Shown here one piece after another: positions 44,801 to 52,215 of a stretch of DNA of 64,000 nt. Positions within the stretch are counted from its first letter, which is position 1, and every line of letters begins with the position of its first letter. Made by a program: the position numbers and the translations under genes. The DNA is from Clostridiales bacterium (GTDB lineage Bacteria > Bacillota > Clostridia > Christensenellales > Aristaeellaceae). The notes under the pieces were generated by a model, which was not told the DNA's origin, did no database searches, and saw only the letters and a list, made by a program, of their open reading frames with translations. The stretch is taken from the NCBI GenBank assembly GCA_012517815.1, contig JAAYUF010000003.1, positions 1 through 64,000 of the forward strand, given 5' to 3'.

Positions 44801-47800
44801 GCTGGTTAGCTGATCGCTGCCCCCGGCGGTCACTGTCAGGATGTACTCCACTTCCTGCCCGGTTTGCGCCTCCACAGGCGTGGTTGCCGTGCCGCGGTCG
44901 GTTGCCTCCAGCGTGCCTGTGCCTGTTACCAGCGCGGCCGTTTTTGCGATGGTCGCGTAGCGCGAGACGACCGTGTTCACCGTTTCGTTGGAGGTGATTT
45001 CGGTGCCGTCGGGCGCGGTCAGCGTGGCGAAGTTCTCGATATCCGCCTCGCCGTCCGCGTCGGTCGGTTTATCGACCACCACCTGGAACACAAACAGGTT
45101 TTCACCACGCACCAGATCCACTTTGGGGAAGGTGATGGTGTTGGTCTGATAGGCGTACGCGGCGTCCGTGACCGTGGTAAAGCTCGCCTGTCCGGCCAGT
45201 TTATACTTGATGGAACCGGGCACAAACATCGTGCCCTCGGGGATGGTGTCGGTAATGAAGGACTTGGTTACCCCCGCCGCGGGGAACTCCACCCGGATGG
45301 TGTAGGTAAGCACATCGCCCTCGCGCACGGGCGTGCCGCTCGCGGGGGATACCTCCTTGGCAAACGACGTGGGCGCGTAAAAGCCGGAATCGTTATAGCG
45401 GCTGTTATACACGCTGATGGTGAGCGCTTGCTTATCGGGCAGGGCTATGCCGTCGATGCTGGCATAGGTGAGGGTATCGCCGCTTACCACCGCAACGCCG
45501 TTGCTGTTGATACTTTCGGAAACACCGCTGGCCTCCTGTGTGGTCACCTTCCACGTATCCATGGAAAGGTCGCCGTACCCGGTAAGCCGCACCTGATGTT
45601 CGCCCGCTGGAAGCTTTTCAAAGGTGTACTGCCCCTTGGCGTCGGTAAGCACCGTGCCAAAGGCGTTGCCTTCAATATCGCTGGTAACGCGCGTGGTAGC
45701 GGTAATGTTGCCACTGCTGTCGCGGGTGATCGCGTACAGCTGCGCTTCCAGCCCGGGCAGCTTTAACTCCGTAGCATCCTGCTGGCCGTTTTTGTTGATG
45801 TCGATCCACGCCAAACCGCTGATGTTGCGCTGCACCACCGTGGCCGATATCACCGGCGCGGTCACCATGGCGGAGAAGTTGGTGCCATCCATGGTAGCGT
45901 TGTTGGCGTATACGTTGCCCGCAACGTTGTCGCTGGGCTCCAGAATTACTGTAATTCTCGCGCGGCTCTGGGCTTCAAAAATAGACGAGGTGAGCAGCAG
46001 ACCGGTTAACGGCCCGTTGATGGTGTACGTCATGGTTTTGCCGCCGTCGCTGGCGACACCCGCAGGGGTCGCCCAGGTCACAGCCGTGAGCAGATCGGTA
46101 CTGCGCGCGTTTTTCGTTCGTACGGCGGTGCCGGTTGTCGTGCGCAGCGTAAGGTTGGTATCCGCCGCCGAGGTTTGCTGCACCACAACCTGCTTTACGG
46201 TATAAGTACCGTCAAAATCGGTACCCCTGTCGTCGCCGTTGTACGGCAGTATATCCAGCGCCACAAGGTTGGCCTGGTGAATTGTGGAATTGTTCTTCAT
46301 CACCATGTCATACTGTACGTTTTCGCCCAGTTCCACCTTTTCCTGCGCCACACTCTTGGTTAATGTCATATCGGCAAGGTTGGTAACCGTGATCGACTTG
46401 CTGGCTGTGGCATCGTCTACCGCCGTGCTGGCGGCGATGGTTACGGAGTTGAGGAGCGCCGCGTTGTTGACCGGGTCGCCGGCGGGGTCGTCCTCATCGC
46501 CGATGGTCGCAGAGAAGTAGATCTTTTCCAACGGCTCGCTATGGGCGGTAGCATATGCACTGAGCGTCCACGTCAGGGTCGTTTCCCCCGTCGTGCTGTT
46601 GACCGATACGGTGGGGGGCAGCGCCGTGCCGCCCGTATGGTAGCTGCCTTCGCTGGTACTGCCCTGCACGTAGGTACCGCCCTGATAGCTGCTGCCCGTC
46701 ACATAGGTAAGGTACTTGGGCAACGTGTCGGTGATTGTGACCGTGCCCATGATTGTGCCCGGCTCCAGCCCACCTGTGGAATACGTCGGCGTAATGGCAT
46801 AATCTACGCGGCGTTCGCCGCTGTTGAGGCTGTAAACCGATTTTGCTGTTCCACCAACGGTATTGTCGCCGGACTGCGCCGTCGTCTTGCTGGCCAGTAC
46901 AAAGTCGGATATCACCAGCCAGGATGTGCCCCATACATATCCGCCAGTATGGCCGCCTGTAGTTTCATAAGTATCCATATTGTAGGTGCGCTTACCGTAA
47001 GGGTTTGTAGTAACACCGGAAATCGCTGTACTGTTGGTGAACTGCCTACCCGTAGGGGTTGGGTTAGAAGCGCCCTTATTGTTCATGATGGTATTTGTTT
47101 CTGCGGTCATTGCGGCTGCCGTTGCGTTCGTCCACCACTTCAAATCGCTTACCGCTTGATAAACCTTATCGACTGTTGCGGTTTCGGGCACATAACCATA
47201 GATATAATTCCATACGTTCACCCATCCAGTGCTGAAGAATGTTCCTTCACCACGGTACTCAAACAAGGTGGCAACACATTTCTTACTTCCCAATGCTGCA
47301 AGAGAAGGATACCAATCCAAAGCTTCTTCTCGCGTGTCTTGCATCTGGGCATCGCTTGACCAGTTACCTCCAGATGGTAGCGCTCCATAAAACACATTTG
47401 TATTCGCCTGATATGCGCCAAGTGTAACACTCGTTACTGTATACCCTACCGCATCAAACTTTGTAAATAAGTTCAAGGCTCCCACTTTATTAGTGGTTCC
47501 GCTGAAGTTAGCATTATATGTGCTTGCTAATGCTCTAGAGTACTCACCACGGCGCATCTTCGAATATGCGTCTAGATATAATGCAGAAGTAGGCGCACTG
47601 TCAGAAATCATATAGATGGATTTTGTCAAGTTGCCGGGAGGGTATATGGTATAGCTAGGGGTTACTGAGTTATCGCTGCTATAAACATCCGTAGTTGTAG
47701 AAACACCGCTGGCTGATGTCGCCGAAAGGCTACTTAGTGTTGCATTCACAGGTACGTCGGTTGTTACTGTCACAGGATTTGATTTTATCGCCACCTCGAT

Positions 47801-50800
47801 ATTAGCTACACCAAACACACCCTCGTTAGCCTCGTATTTTACATTGTCACTATCTGTTCCTGCTTTTGAAGGGAACATGCCATCAATCAGATAATCCTTC
47901 AACGTGACATGAAAAATAACATTGGTTGCGGTCACTGCCTGCGTGGTAACTGTGACGGTTCCTCCATCATAGATAGTACGGTCTGTATTGCGTTCAGATG
48001 CTATTTTTCCATTGCTGTCTATCGGTGCTTGATAGGGTATACTGATCGCCATCATTTTCCGACCAAGGACACCAACCGGCTGGGATGCTGTGTTATCACT
48101 GTAATCCCATAAGAGAATATTATATCCCGCTAGACTCGTGCTGACAGTAACGTCAAAAGAAAAATTGCCTTTGGGGAACTCGATTCCTTTCAAACCCTTT
48201 TCAGCACTATCATTGCGAATTTCACAGGTTGCGACCAAATGTTGAATACGGTACATCTGGGTTCCGGTTTCTAATTCCCCAGTGGTAAAGTCCGGGAACT
48301 TGAAAGCGCTATTTGCACCCGCAAATTTCAACCCCACGTTGTATTTCGGCGCCGCCGTCACGCGCACCGTTTGAAACCCAGTGGTGGTTTCATCCGTTGT
48401 TGGCGTATAAATGGCGTTCAAATCCGTACCGCCAGCATCCGTGCCCTGATCCAGCCAGATGTTGGCGGAAGGCGTGATTGTTTGGGCGTTGGCCGCGCCG
48501 TTCACGCGCATGATCACGTTCAGAGTGGCGCGGTTGGGCAAAGCAATGTTGCCGCCGTCGCTGGTCAACTGGCGGTAGCCTGTGAGTATCCACTTATGGT
48601 TTGCAGCATCGTAGGTGGCTTGCCCATCCTGTAGCCAGCTCATATCGCTCATCACAAAGCTTACGTCGTTTTCCAGCGTCACAGGCACTTCAAAGCGCAA
48701 ATACACCTTTGCGCTGTTAAAGCCCTTGTAGTTGGAAATATCCGTGCCGTCCGGCAAAGCCGTGTTCAGCTCAGTTACAAAGTCCAGCTCATAGGCCACC
48801 TGATCAAACGAGCGCACCACAAGGTTGCTTCCGGAGGAATCGTTGCCCAGCGTGCCCGTGCTTACGGCGGAGGTGGTGGCATCCCACACGGGCGTGCCGT
48901 CGGTCATGCTGGTCACGTTGGTGGAAATCACCTTGGCATAGCCGGGGATGTAGTCGTCCGCGATGCCGTTTATCAGCGGCGACAGGTACAGCTGTTCGTT
49001 GGCGAGGTCAACGGGGGTCAGGCTTAGCACGTTGCCGTCCGCATCGCACTCGTAAAATCCCGCCACGCCGTTTACCGCGCCGTACACGCGGTAGCGCACC
49101 GTGCCTGTGCGGTCGGTGTATGCCCACATCACCTCGCGGGCTTTGATGGTATCGATGTTATCGGTATTGCCCACAAGGCCGTAAAAGCTGGGCGCGGCGG
49201 CGCTGCCGGGACTATCGGCTTCAATAAAGCCGTTTGCCCACAGGTTGTTCATGTCCAGCTGAATGTCATCATCCAGCAGTTGCTCGCTTACCGTACCCGT
49301 TTCGTCGGTGGCATACCAATGCTGAGCCGTATCTGCGGGGTCGTTCGTTTTTACGCCGTAGATACGGTACTGGGTGGTGCCGTCCGCGCCGGGGTAGCTG
49401 TACAGGTACGGGTTAGAGCTTACCAGAACCAGCGCGGTGGGCATGCTGGGCGCGGCAAGGCTCGCGTACACATAGGGCGCGATGGTGTTAAACTCATCGT
49501 TAAGCACAACAGGCTCGTCGGCCTCGTTTTCGCCATACTGGTCGCATTCGAAAAAACCGGTCACACCGGAGGTATTGGTGCCGTAAATACGGTAATACGT
49601 AACCCCGTCGCGCCCCACAAAGGTATAAACGGTGGTGTTTTCCCCGGCGGGAAACGACGAATAATAACTGGGCACCGTTGTTGGCGTTGCGGAGGAGGAG
49701 AGCGAAAAGTTGACCAAACCCCGCGTGGAAATGCTGGGCGAGTCGGTGGTCAGCGTTTCCTGCTCGGCCTCGATATCCACCAGCTGATAGGGTTCCAGCA
49801 GCGTGCCGTTTTCGTCGCAGGCATAGTACCCTTCCACGCCGTTTACGATCCCGTACACGCGGTAGTACTGCACGCCGTCCGCGCCGATGAACGTGTATAT
49901 CTCGGCGCTGGCGGTGGTGGTTTCCTCAGCGGCGGCGCTGGCGAACAGCAAACGGATCATCCTGCCCAGCAGAGGCTCCCCTCGCACCGCGTCGGCCGCG
50001 GGGGCGGGTTCTCCGGCAGGGGCTTCCGTGGCGGCTGTTTCCTCCGCGGCGGCGGTATCCTCCACAGCGGGCTCCTCCACCGGCGCGGAAACCGTATCAT
50101 ACTCGGCCGTGCCGATCGCAAGATAGTATTCCGGCAGGCTATTGGGCCGCATGGGTACAAACACCACCGGCGCGGGCGTGGGGATGGGCTCTTCGGTGGA
50201 AAGCGCCGAAACGGTCAGGACGCTGTTATCCAGATAACCCATCAGGAAACCTTCGCCCTTGCGTACATAAACCTGTGCCCAATCATGATCCACCGCGAGC
50301 ACACCTACGAAGGTGCCGCCGGCGAGCAGGTCTACAACGGCCGCAGCCGCGCTGGCTTGTGCGTATAACGGGATGCTGCCGGAGGGCAGGGTAACGATGG
50401 CGTAGGCCATGGCGGCGGGCAGCGCTGAAAGCGGCAGGGGCGAAACGCTGGCAAACGGGGTTGTCGAAGGTTCGGGGCTCTCGTCCGGAATGGGAAGCGT
50501 CTCGGTGATTTCCGGCGTAACGGACGGCTCCGCCTCCGGGCTTGCGGAAGTCTCCGTGTCCGGGCTTGCGGAAGTCTCCGCCTCCGGGCTTGCGGACGGC
50601 TCCGCGTTTTCACCGCCCAAAGCATCCAGGCTGGACCCTTCAGGGGGCGAGGTTGCTTCTGTACCATCCGGCGCAACCGTATCCGTCGGCGACGCCTCGG
50701 GGTCGGCGGCCGGGGTTTCGGGCTGTCCGTCCGTCGCGCTCGGTTCCGGCTCAACGGAAAGGTTTAGGTCAGGCGTTTCGGAAGGCGACGCGGAAGCCGG

Positions 50801-51976
50801 CAGAGGCGTATCCGAAGCCGCTATCTGGTCCAGGCTGGAGGCTCCGGTAGGCGAAGGCGTACCCTCGCCGGAGTCGGGTTCCGTCGCAGGTTCCGTGGTT
50901 GGTTCCGTGGTGGGTTCCGTGGTGGGTTCCGTTACCGGGCTTTCGGCTTGCGCGCCTGCACGCACAAGAAGCGCGCTTTGCAGATAGCCGCGGTCGCCGT
51001 CCGCCGCCAGCACATACGCCCAGCCGTCCGCTTCGCGCAAAACCGAAACGGTCTCGCCCGCCTGTACGGTTGCGCAGACGACGCCGTCGCCGCCGGCGGA
51101 TTCATACAGGCTGGCAATCCCCTGCGGAGCATCCGAGACGGTCGCCTGGTAGAGCGCGGACGATTCTGCCGTTGCCGCATCTTCGTTTGCATCTGTCCGG
51201 GGCGTATACGCCGCTTCGGCAACGGCATAGTGGACTTCGTCCAGCACAAAATCGCCGGCCGTCAGCCCATTCTGCTGTATATACGCGGCCGCTTCCGCGG
51301 CGCTCATCGGCTCTGTGCTCAGGCGCTCTTCGGACAGGTAACCGCTTTGGACGCCCGCCTCGGTCGCAAACCACACCAGCACCGTCGCGCTTTTCCCGTC
51401 TCGCAACACATAATCGGTTGCGAACAATAGCGCGCCCCTGCCGTTTACCGTTCCGATGCGTTGTGAGTTGCTCATGCCGTAACCGCTGTACAGGCCCGCT
51501 TCATGATCGGTGGTAATCAGATAGGCATGGTTCGGGCTTTGGATGAGGCTTTGCAGGCTGGGCGTCGCGGGTTGCGAAGCCTCGGATTGCGGCGCTGCGG
51601 TCGCCGTATCCGCCGTCGGGGTTGCCGTTGGTTCGCTATCCGGGCCTGCGTCCTGCGTAACCGAAGGTTCAGCCGTCGCTTCAGGCGCGCTTGCGGCGCT
51701 GTCTGCGGGCGATTCGTCGTCTTGCGCTTGCGGGGCGGGCGTCACCGCCGCGGGCTCTGCGGCGGCTGTGTCGGCAAGGGCGGGCTCGTCGCTTGGCGCG
51801 TCGTCATCCCCCAGGTTGATTCCGTCGAGTAAATCGGTATACGATCCGGCCGTGCCGGCCGCGGCCGCCTGAGCCAGAAAACCGGTGCTGCCGTTGGACG
51901 ATCCGGCCAAAAGTACCAGTGTCAGCAGAAAGGAAATGAAATTTTTCCAAACCTTTATTGCTTTACCATGTTTCAT
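38900..51976 (-). CDS. Giant LPXTG-anchored surface adhesin with DUF11-type repeats
   Basis: A ~4,360-residue wall-anchored protein. A signal peptide follows the ATG at 51976 (GGGAGG upstream). Then come a low-complexity Ala/Pro/Thr/Glu region, SH3-like domains (for example VQAGETVSVLREADGWAYVL), a Pro/Ser/Glu-rich stalk, and four repeats with the pattern GxDGxxxYRVYG (~50.0-49.0 kb). A large head with AT-richer DNA follows (~48.4-47.0 kb), then an SdrD-B-like domain (AWIDINKNGQQDATELKLPG). About 14 DUF11-like domains of ~150 residues run from 46.4 to 39.4 kb, then a SpaA-like domain, the LPVTGES sorting signal, a membrane segment and KKRRRPSK. Sortase joins such proteins to peptidoglycan. 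It is probably an adhesin or biofilm protein; the ligand is unknown. Confidence 0.93.
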   Translation of the reverse strand: MKHGKAIKVWKNFISFLLTLVLLAGSSNGSTGFLAQAAAAGTAGSYTDLLDGINLGDDDAPSDEPALADTAAAEPAAVTPAPQAQDDESPADSAASAPEATAEPSVTQDAGPDSEPTATPTADTATAAPQSEASQPATPSLQSLIQSPNHAYLITTDHEAGLYSGYGMSNSQRIGTVNGRGALLFATDYVLRDGKSATVLVWFATEAGVQSGYLSEERLSTEPMSAAEAAAYIQQNGLTAGDFVLDEVHYAVAEAAYTPRTDANEDAATAESSALYQATVSDAPQGIASLYESAGGDGVVCATVQAGETVSVLREADGWAYVLAADGDRGYLQSALLVRAGAQAESPVTEPTTEPTTEPTTEPATEPDSGEGTPSPTGASSLDQIAASDTPLPASASPSETPDLNLSVEPEPSATDGQPETPAADPEASPTDTVAPDGTEATSPPEGSSLDALGGENAEPSASPEAETSASPDTETSASPEAEPSVTPEITETLPIPDESPEPSTTPFASVSPLPLSALPAAMAYAIVTLPSGSIPLYAQASAAAAVVDLLAGGTFVGVLAVDHDWAQVYVRKGEGFLMGYLDNSVLTVSALSTEEPIPTPAPVVFVPMRPNSLPEYYLAIGTAEYDTVSAPVEEPAVEDTAAAEETAATEAPAGEPAPAADAVRGEPLLGRMIRLLFASAAAEETTTASAEIYTFIGADGVQYYRVYGIVNGVEGYYACDENGTLLEPYQLVDIEAEQETLTTDSPSISTRGLVNFSLSSSATPTTVPSYYSSFPAGENTTVYTFVGRDGVTYYRIYGTNTSGVTGFFECDQYGENEADEPVVLNDEFNTIAPYVYASLAAPSMPTALVLVSSNPYLYSYPGADGTTQYRIYGVKTNDPADTAQHWYATDETGTVSEQLLDDDIQLDMNNLWANGFIEADSPGSAAAPSFYGLVGNTDNIDTIKAREVMWAYTDRTGTVRYRVYGAVNGVAGFYECDADGNVLSLTPVDLANEQLYLSPLINGIADDYIPGYAKVISTNVTSMTDGTPVWDATTSAVSTGTLGNDSSGSNLVVRSFDQVAYELDFVTELNTALPDGTDISNYKGFNSAKVYLRFEVPVTLENDVSFVMSDMSWLQDGQATYDAANHKWILTGYRQLTSDGGNIALPNRATLNVIMRVNGAANAQTITPSANIWLDQGTDAGGTDLNAIYTPTTDETTTGFQTVRVTAAPKYNVGLKFAGANSAFKFPDFTTGELETGTQMYRIQHLVATCEIRNDSAEKGLKGIEFPKGNFSFDVTVSTSLAGYNILLWDYSDNTASQPVGVLGRKMMAISIPYQAPIDSNGKIASERNTDRTIYDGGTVTVTTQAVTATNVIFHVTLKDYLIDGMFPSKAGTDSDNVKYEANEGVFGVANIEVAIKSNPVTVTTDVPVNATLSSLSATSASGVSTTTDVYSSDNSVTPSYTIYPPGNLTKSIYMISDSAPTSALYLDAYSKMRRGEYSRALASTYNANFSGTTNKVGALNLFTKFDAVGYTVTSVTLGAYQANTNVFYGALPSGGNWSSDAQMQDTREEALDWYPSLAALGSKKCVATLFEYRGEGTFFSTGWVNVWNYIYGYVPETATVDKVYQAVSDLKWWTNATAAAMTAETNTIMNNKGASNPTPTGRQFTNSTAISGVTTNPYGKRTYNMDTYETTGGHTGGYVWGTSWLVISDFVLASKTTAQSGDNTVGGTAKSVYSLNSGERRVDYAITPTYSTGGLEPGTIMGTVTITDTLPKYLTYVTGSSYQGGTYVQGSTSEGSYHTGGTALPPTVSVNSTTGETTLTWTLSAYATAHSEPLEKIYFSATIGDEDDPAGDPVNNAALLNSVTIAASTAVDDATASKSITVTNLADMTLTKSVAQEKVELGENVQYDMVMKNNSTIHQANLVALDILPYNGDDRGTDFDGTYTVKQVVVQQTSAADTNLTLRTTTGTAVRTKNARSTDLLTAVTWATPAGVASDGGKTMTYTINGPLTGLLLTSSIFEAQSRARITVILEPSDNVAGNVYANNATMDGTNFSAMVTAPVISATVVQRNISGLAWIDINKNGQQDATELKLPGLEAQLYAITRDSSGNITATTRVTSDIEGNAFGTVLTDAKGQYTFEKLPAGEHQVRLTGYGDLSMDTWKVTTQEASGVSESINSNGVAVVSGDTLTYASIDGIALPDKQALTISVYNSRYNDSGFYAPTSFAKEVSPASGTPVREGDVLTYTIRVEFPAAGVTKSFITDTIPEGTMFVPGSIKYKLAGQASFTTVTDAAYAYQTNTITFPKVDLVRGENLFVFQVVVDKPTDADGEADIENFATLTAPDGTEITSNETVNTVVSRYATIAKTAALVTGTGTLEATDRGTATTPVEAQTGQEVEYILTVTAGGSDQLTSGDLVVTDPLPAGTAQVDGSLRAVMLATATASTATGLSSGAFVSVTGGMAAQWTLSGLKTGDVVELRFRVTAPAAVDPVTQKALFENQATLADVEQSLQVVDATAIRVTRDAEGNVISSERITQSTSIYTEEEITRESEITYHEVNGVPRVTAVKSALPLAQGALTPVVKPGDAITYNIDVTNEGDGNAYTVLAYDAIPDGTTYVAGSATMGGVSGGTYSAAENAIGWSIPLLIPGQTVRLSFRVTVNTSDTATLIRNVARYNDPEDPLDPSDPEDWPPTDPVDYQTVTFTKTSVPAGGTTAANATTVQVGDVIAYTLTVNAGAELKNVTVSDRIPDGMRLVSDSIGYRLANGDTKQLADTYLAGSTITWPSFDTLPAGANIFTFSAIVDRLDGIYSATYENDGTVQYDDNREPGSTITADSNPVTHKAGESMPEIHKTAALVVNGAADTLARGTELNPIQAQPDQQVEYILTVTGHGEDSGALVITDQLPAGTTYVSAYGVNVSFSGAGNGTVTSQEAPSGTNSQTLTVNISQLSDGQVATIRFRVIAPELTAGQTESFFDNTAALYNPALEGQVYDGEFTDPDGVTHHAGDPIYTQDEIHQDSETTYHVVRDSQLAMVKTSTPAYTGGIAPVVKAGDTISYALTVTNTGLSDATNVYVYDIIPTGTTYTAGSADHGGVYDSVARRVDWIIATVPAGGSVTVVFAVTVDAVTEATLIQNAAAYKEVGDTGDPDDPTLPWVPTNPTQHQTISSVKSVSPADATVREGQLLTYTILVSVAATDGDVARGVVVSDTLPVGLSLVPGSIKIRNVQMSDSCYSGGVITWPATDLPAGDTPFTFSVIVNPLASGVYRASFTNTATVNGTPTQTVTSTVLSRTSSIAKEARLVVGGVVQTTVQNGTVANPVDVQCGDEIEYTLLVTNTGDAALASGDMEASDQLPDYVTLVTGSGSVVKDSGSTATVSAMSYTGGKVLWTVNGMKGNETLRLKFRVKVQDSIPDGLSVMEIVNHGHLSDTDLEQIVYEATILNPDGTVKYAKYEQIHEESVEQDSNFTYHEVEAPAVTLTKTSSPAGDVREGQVIEYTIGVKVEKQPLANWTITDTLPQGIGFVSGSLRETNALLTLSDANYSAATHTITVTGTTPLPVGEYEITFKGLALKLAEGVTSLQTNNTATVTGDGIADQTATSQNRVISRYAEIEKTAALITLSGTDNPANGGVPAIEDTGTAAAPVLTELGQVVEYRLKVTNHASGGLVSGNVIVTDQIPDGTALVSGSITGGGVLGTDGKTITWTLTGLEDGDEETLTFRVIAPETVTGTGGSMLFTNVATLKDIEAEQRVYEETVTVIGEDGTTTYTGGSTVYTETETTKESNETYHEVLASQLEQVKASSRMNDGDPTRMGKPVKVGDTITYTIVLRNSGAAAALNVMLRDYIPTGTAYEAGSGTLDGVAYPDSSLYDATRQCVTWRLDRIDADERVVFSYRVVVTSTLDTGGNPITIRNVALYDTDVPASATTDPTTPTNTVENPTLAYTKEASPTGNVREGQVITYRIRVVASDNMLNPVTMTDTLPAGVSLVAGSIRFTNPAGTVTQESDTCWVASSRSVVWPAKTLSKGESVYELKAVVLPASGTDTTIALTNTAILRDDLNRAWPEATVTRTLLRRYATIEKTAALVIQSSDGTETLAGRDTGTATNPVDTGAGQAIQYILTVRNVGSLPSGEITVQDVVPTGLTYVEGSMTAVGGRVTSAGYNATTRTVYWTLNAMAADSTQELVYRATTPLSTGLYENQASMTDQELTQLTYSETVTTVDGVTHTTTDTVYATTETTKTTNVTYHEVEAVPQDGQLTITKVLVDYTGRTITTTRTYVIRVTGPSYPGGTLMELTNATPLVLTGLLYGQYTVEELNTTNYNVTITGPVTIGGGATSLSITVRNQEKDKSLPVTGESTIGYTIGGIAIVAIGILLLVIAKKRRRPSK
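50529..50606 (-). repeat. In-gene 24-bp tandem repeat (three units)
   Basis: A unit containing CCGGGCTTGCGGA recurs at 50536, 50560 and 50584, encoding SASPEAET-like octapeptides in the adhesin stalk. Such repeats expand and contract by slippage. Confidence 0.8.
50889..50936 (-). repeat. In-gene 12-bp tandem repeat (four units)
   Basis: Units beginning GGTTCCGTGGTG start at 50889, 50901, 50913 and 50925 and encode TEPT-type tetrapeptides in the adhesin stalk. The copy number is likely variable between strains. Confidence 0.8.
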
Positions 51977-52066
51977 GCTCTTGTCCTCCCGATGCGTCGC
52001 GGATGATGGTGGTTTTCTTGCAAGGCAATGTTTCATCACAAAGTTTCGCATGCTCTGAGTACGCTC

Positions 52067-52121
52067 ATTATAAACAATGGCGCGTGACCATACTGTACCC
52101 GTAGCGTTCGTTTTACGTTCC
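52067..52121 (-). promoter_or_regulatory. Adhesin promoter with four 11-bp-spaced activator boxes
   Basis: On the minus strand, hexamers GGAACG, CGAACG, GGTACA and GTCACG lie exactly 11 bases apart, followed after 10 bases by TATAAT (52067-52072). No good -35 is present. OmpR-type winged-helix activators, including SARPs, bind direct repeats with an 11-bp period in place of the -35. The start would be ~85 bases before the adhesin ATG. The sortase promoter has the same layout. Confidence 0.75.
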
Positions 52122-52215
52122 TATTAAGAAATTATTTCAATTTTCTATAGATATTTTCATCCCTTGCGGATGCCAGGGCATTGGAAGGAGTCGTTTTGCA
52201 GGCCGGCGTTATCCG

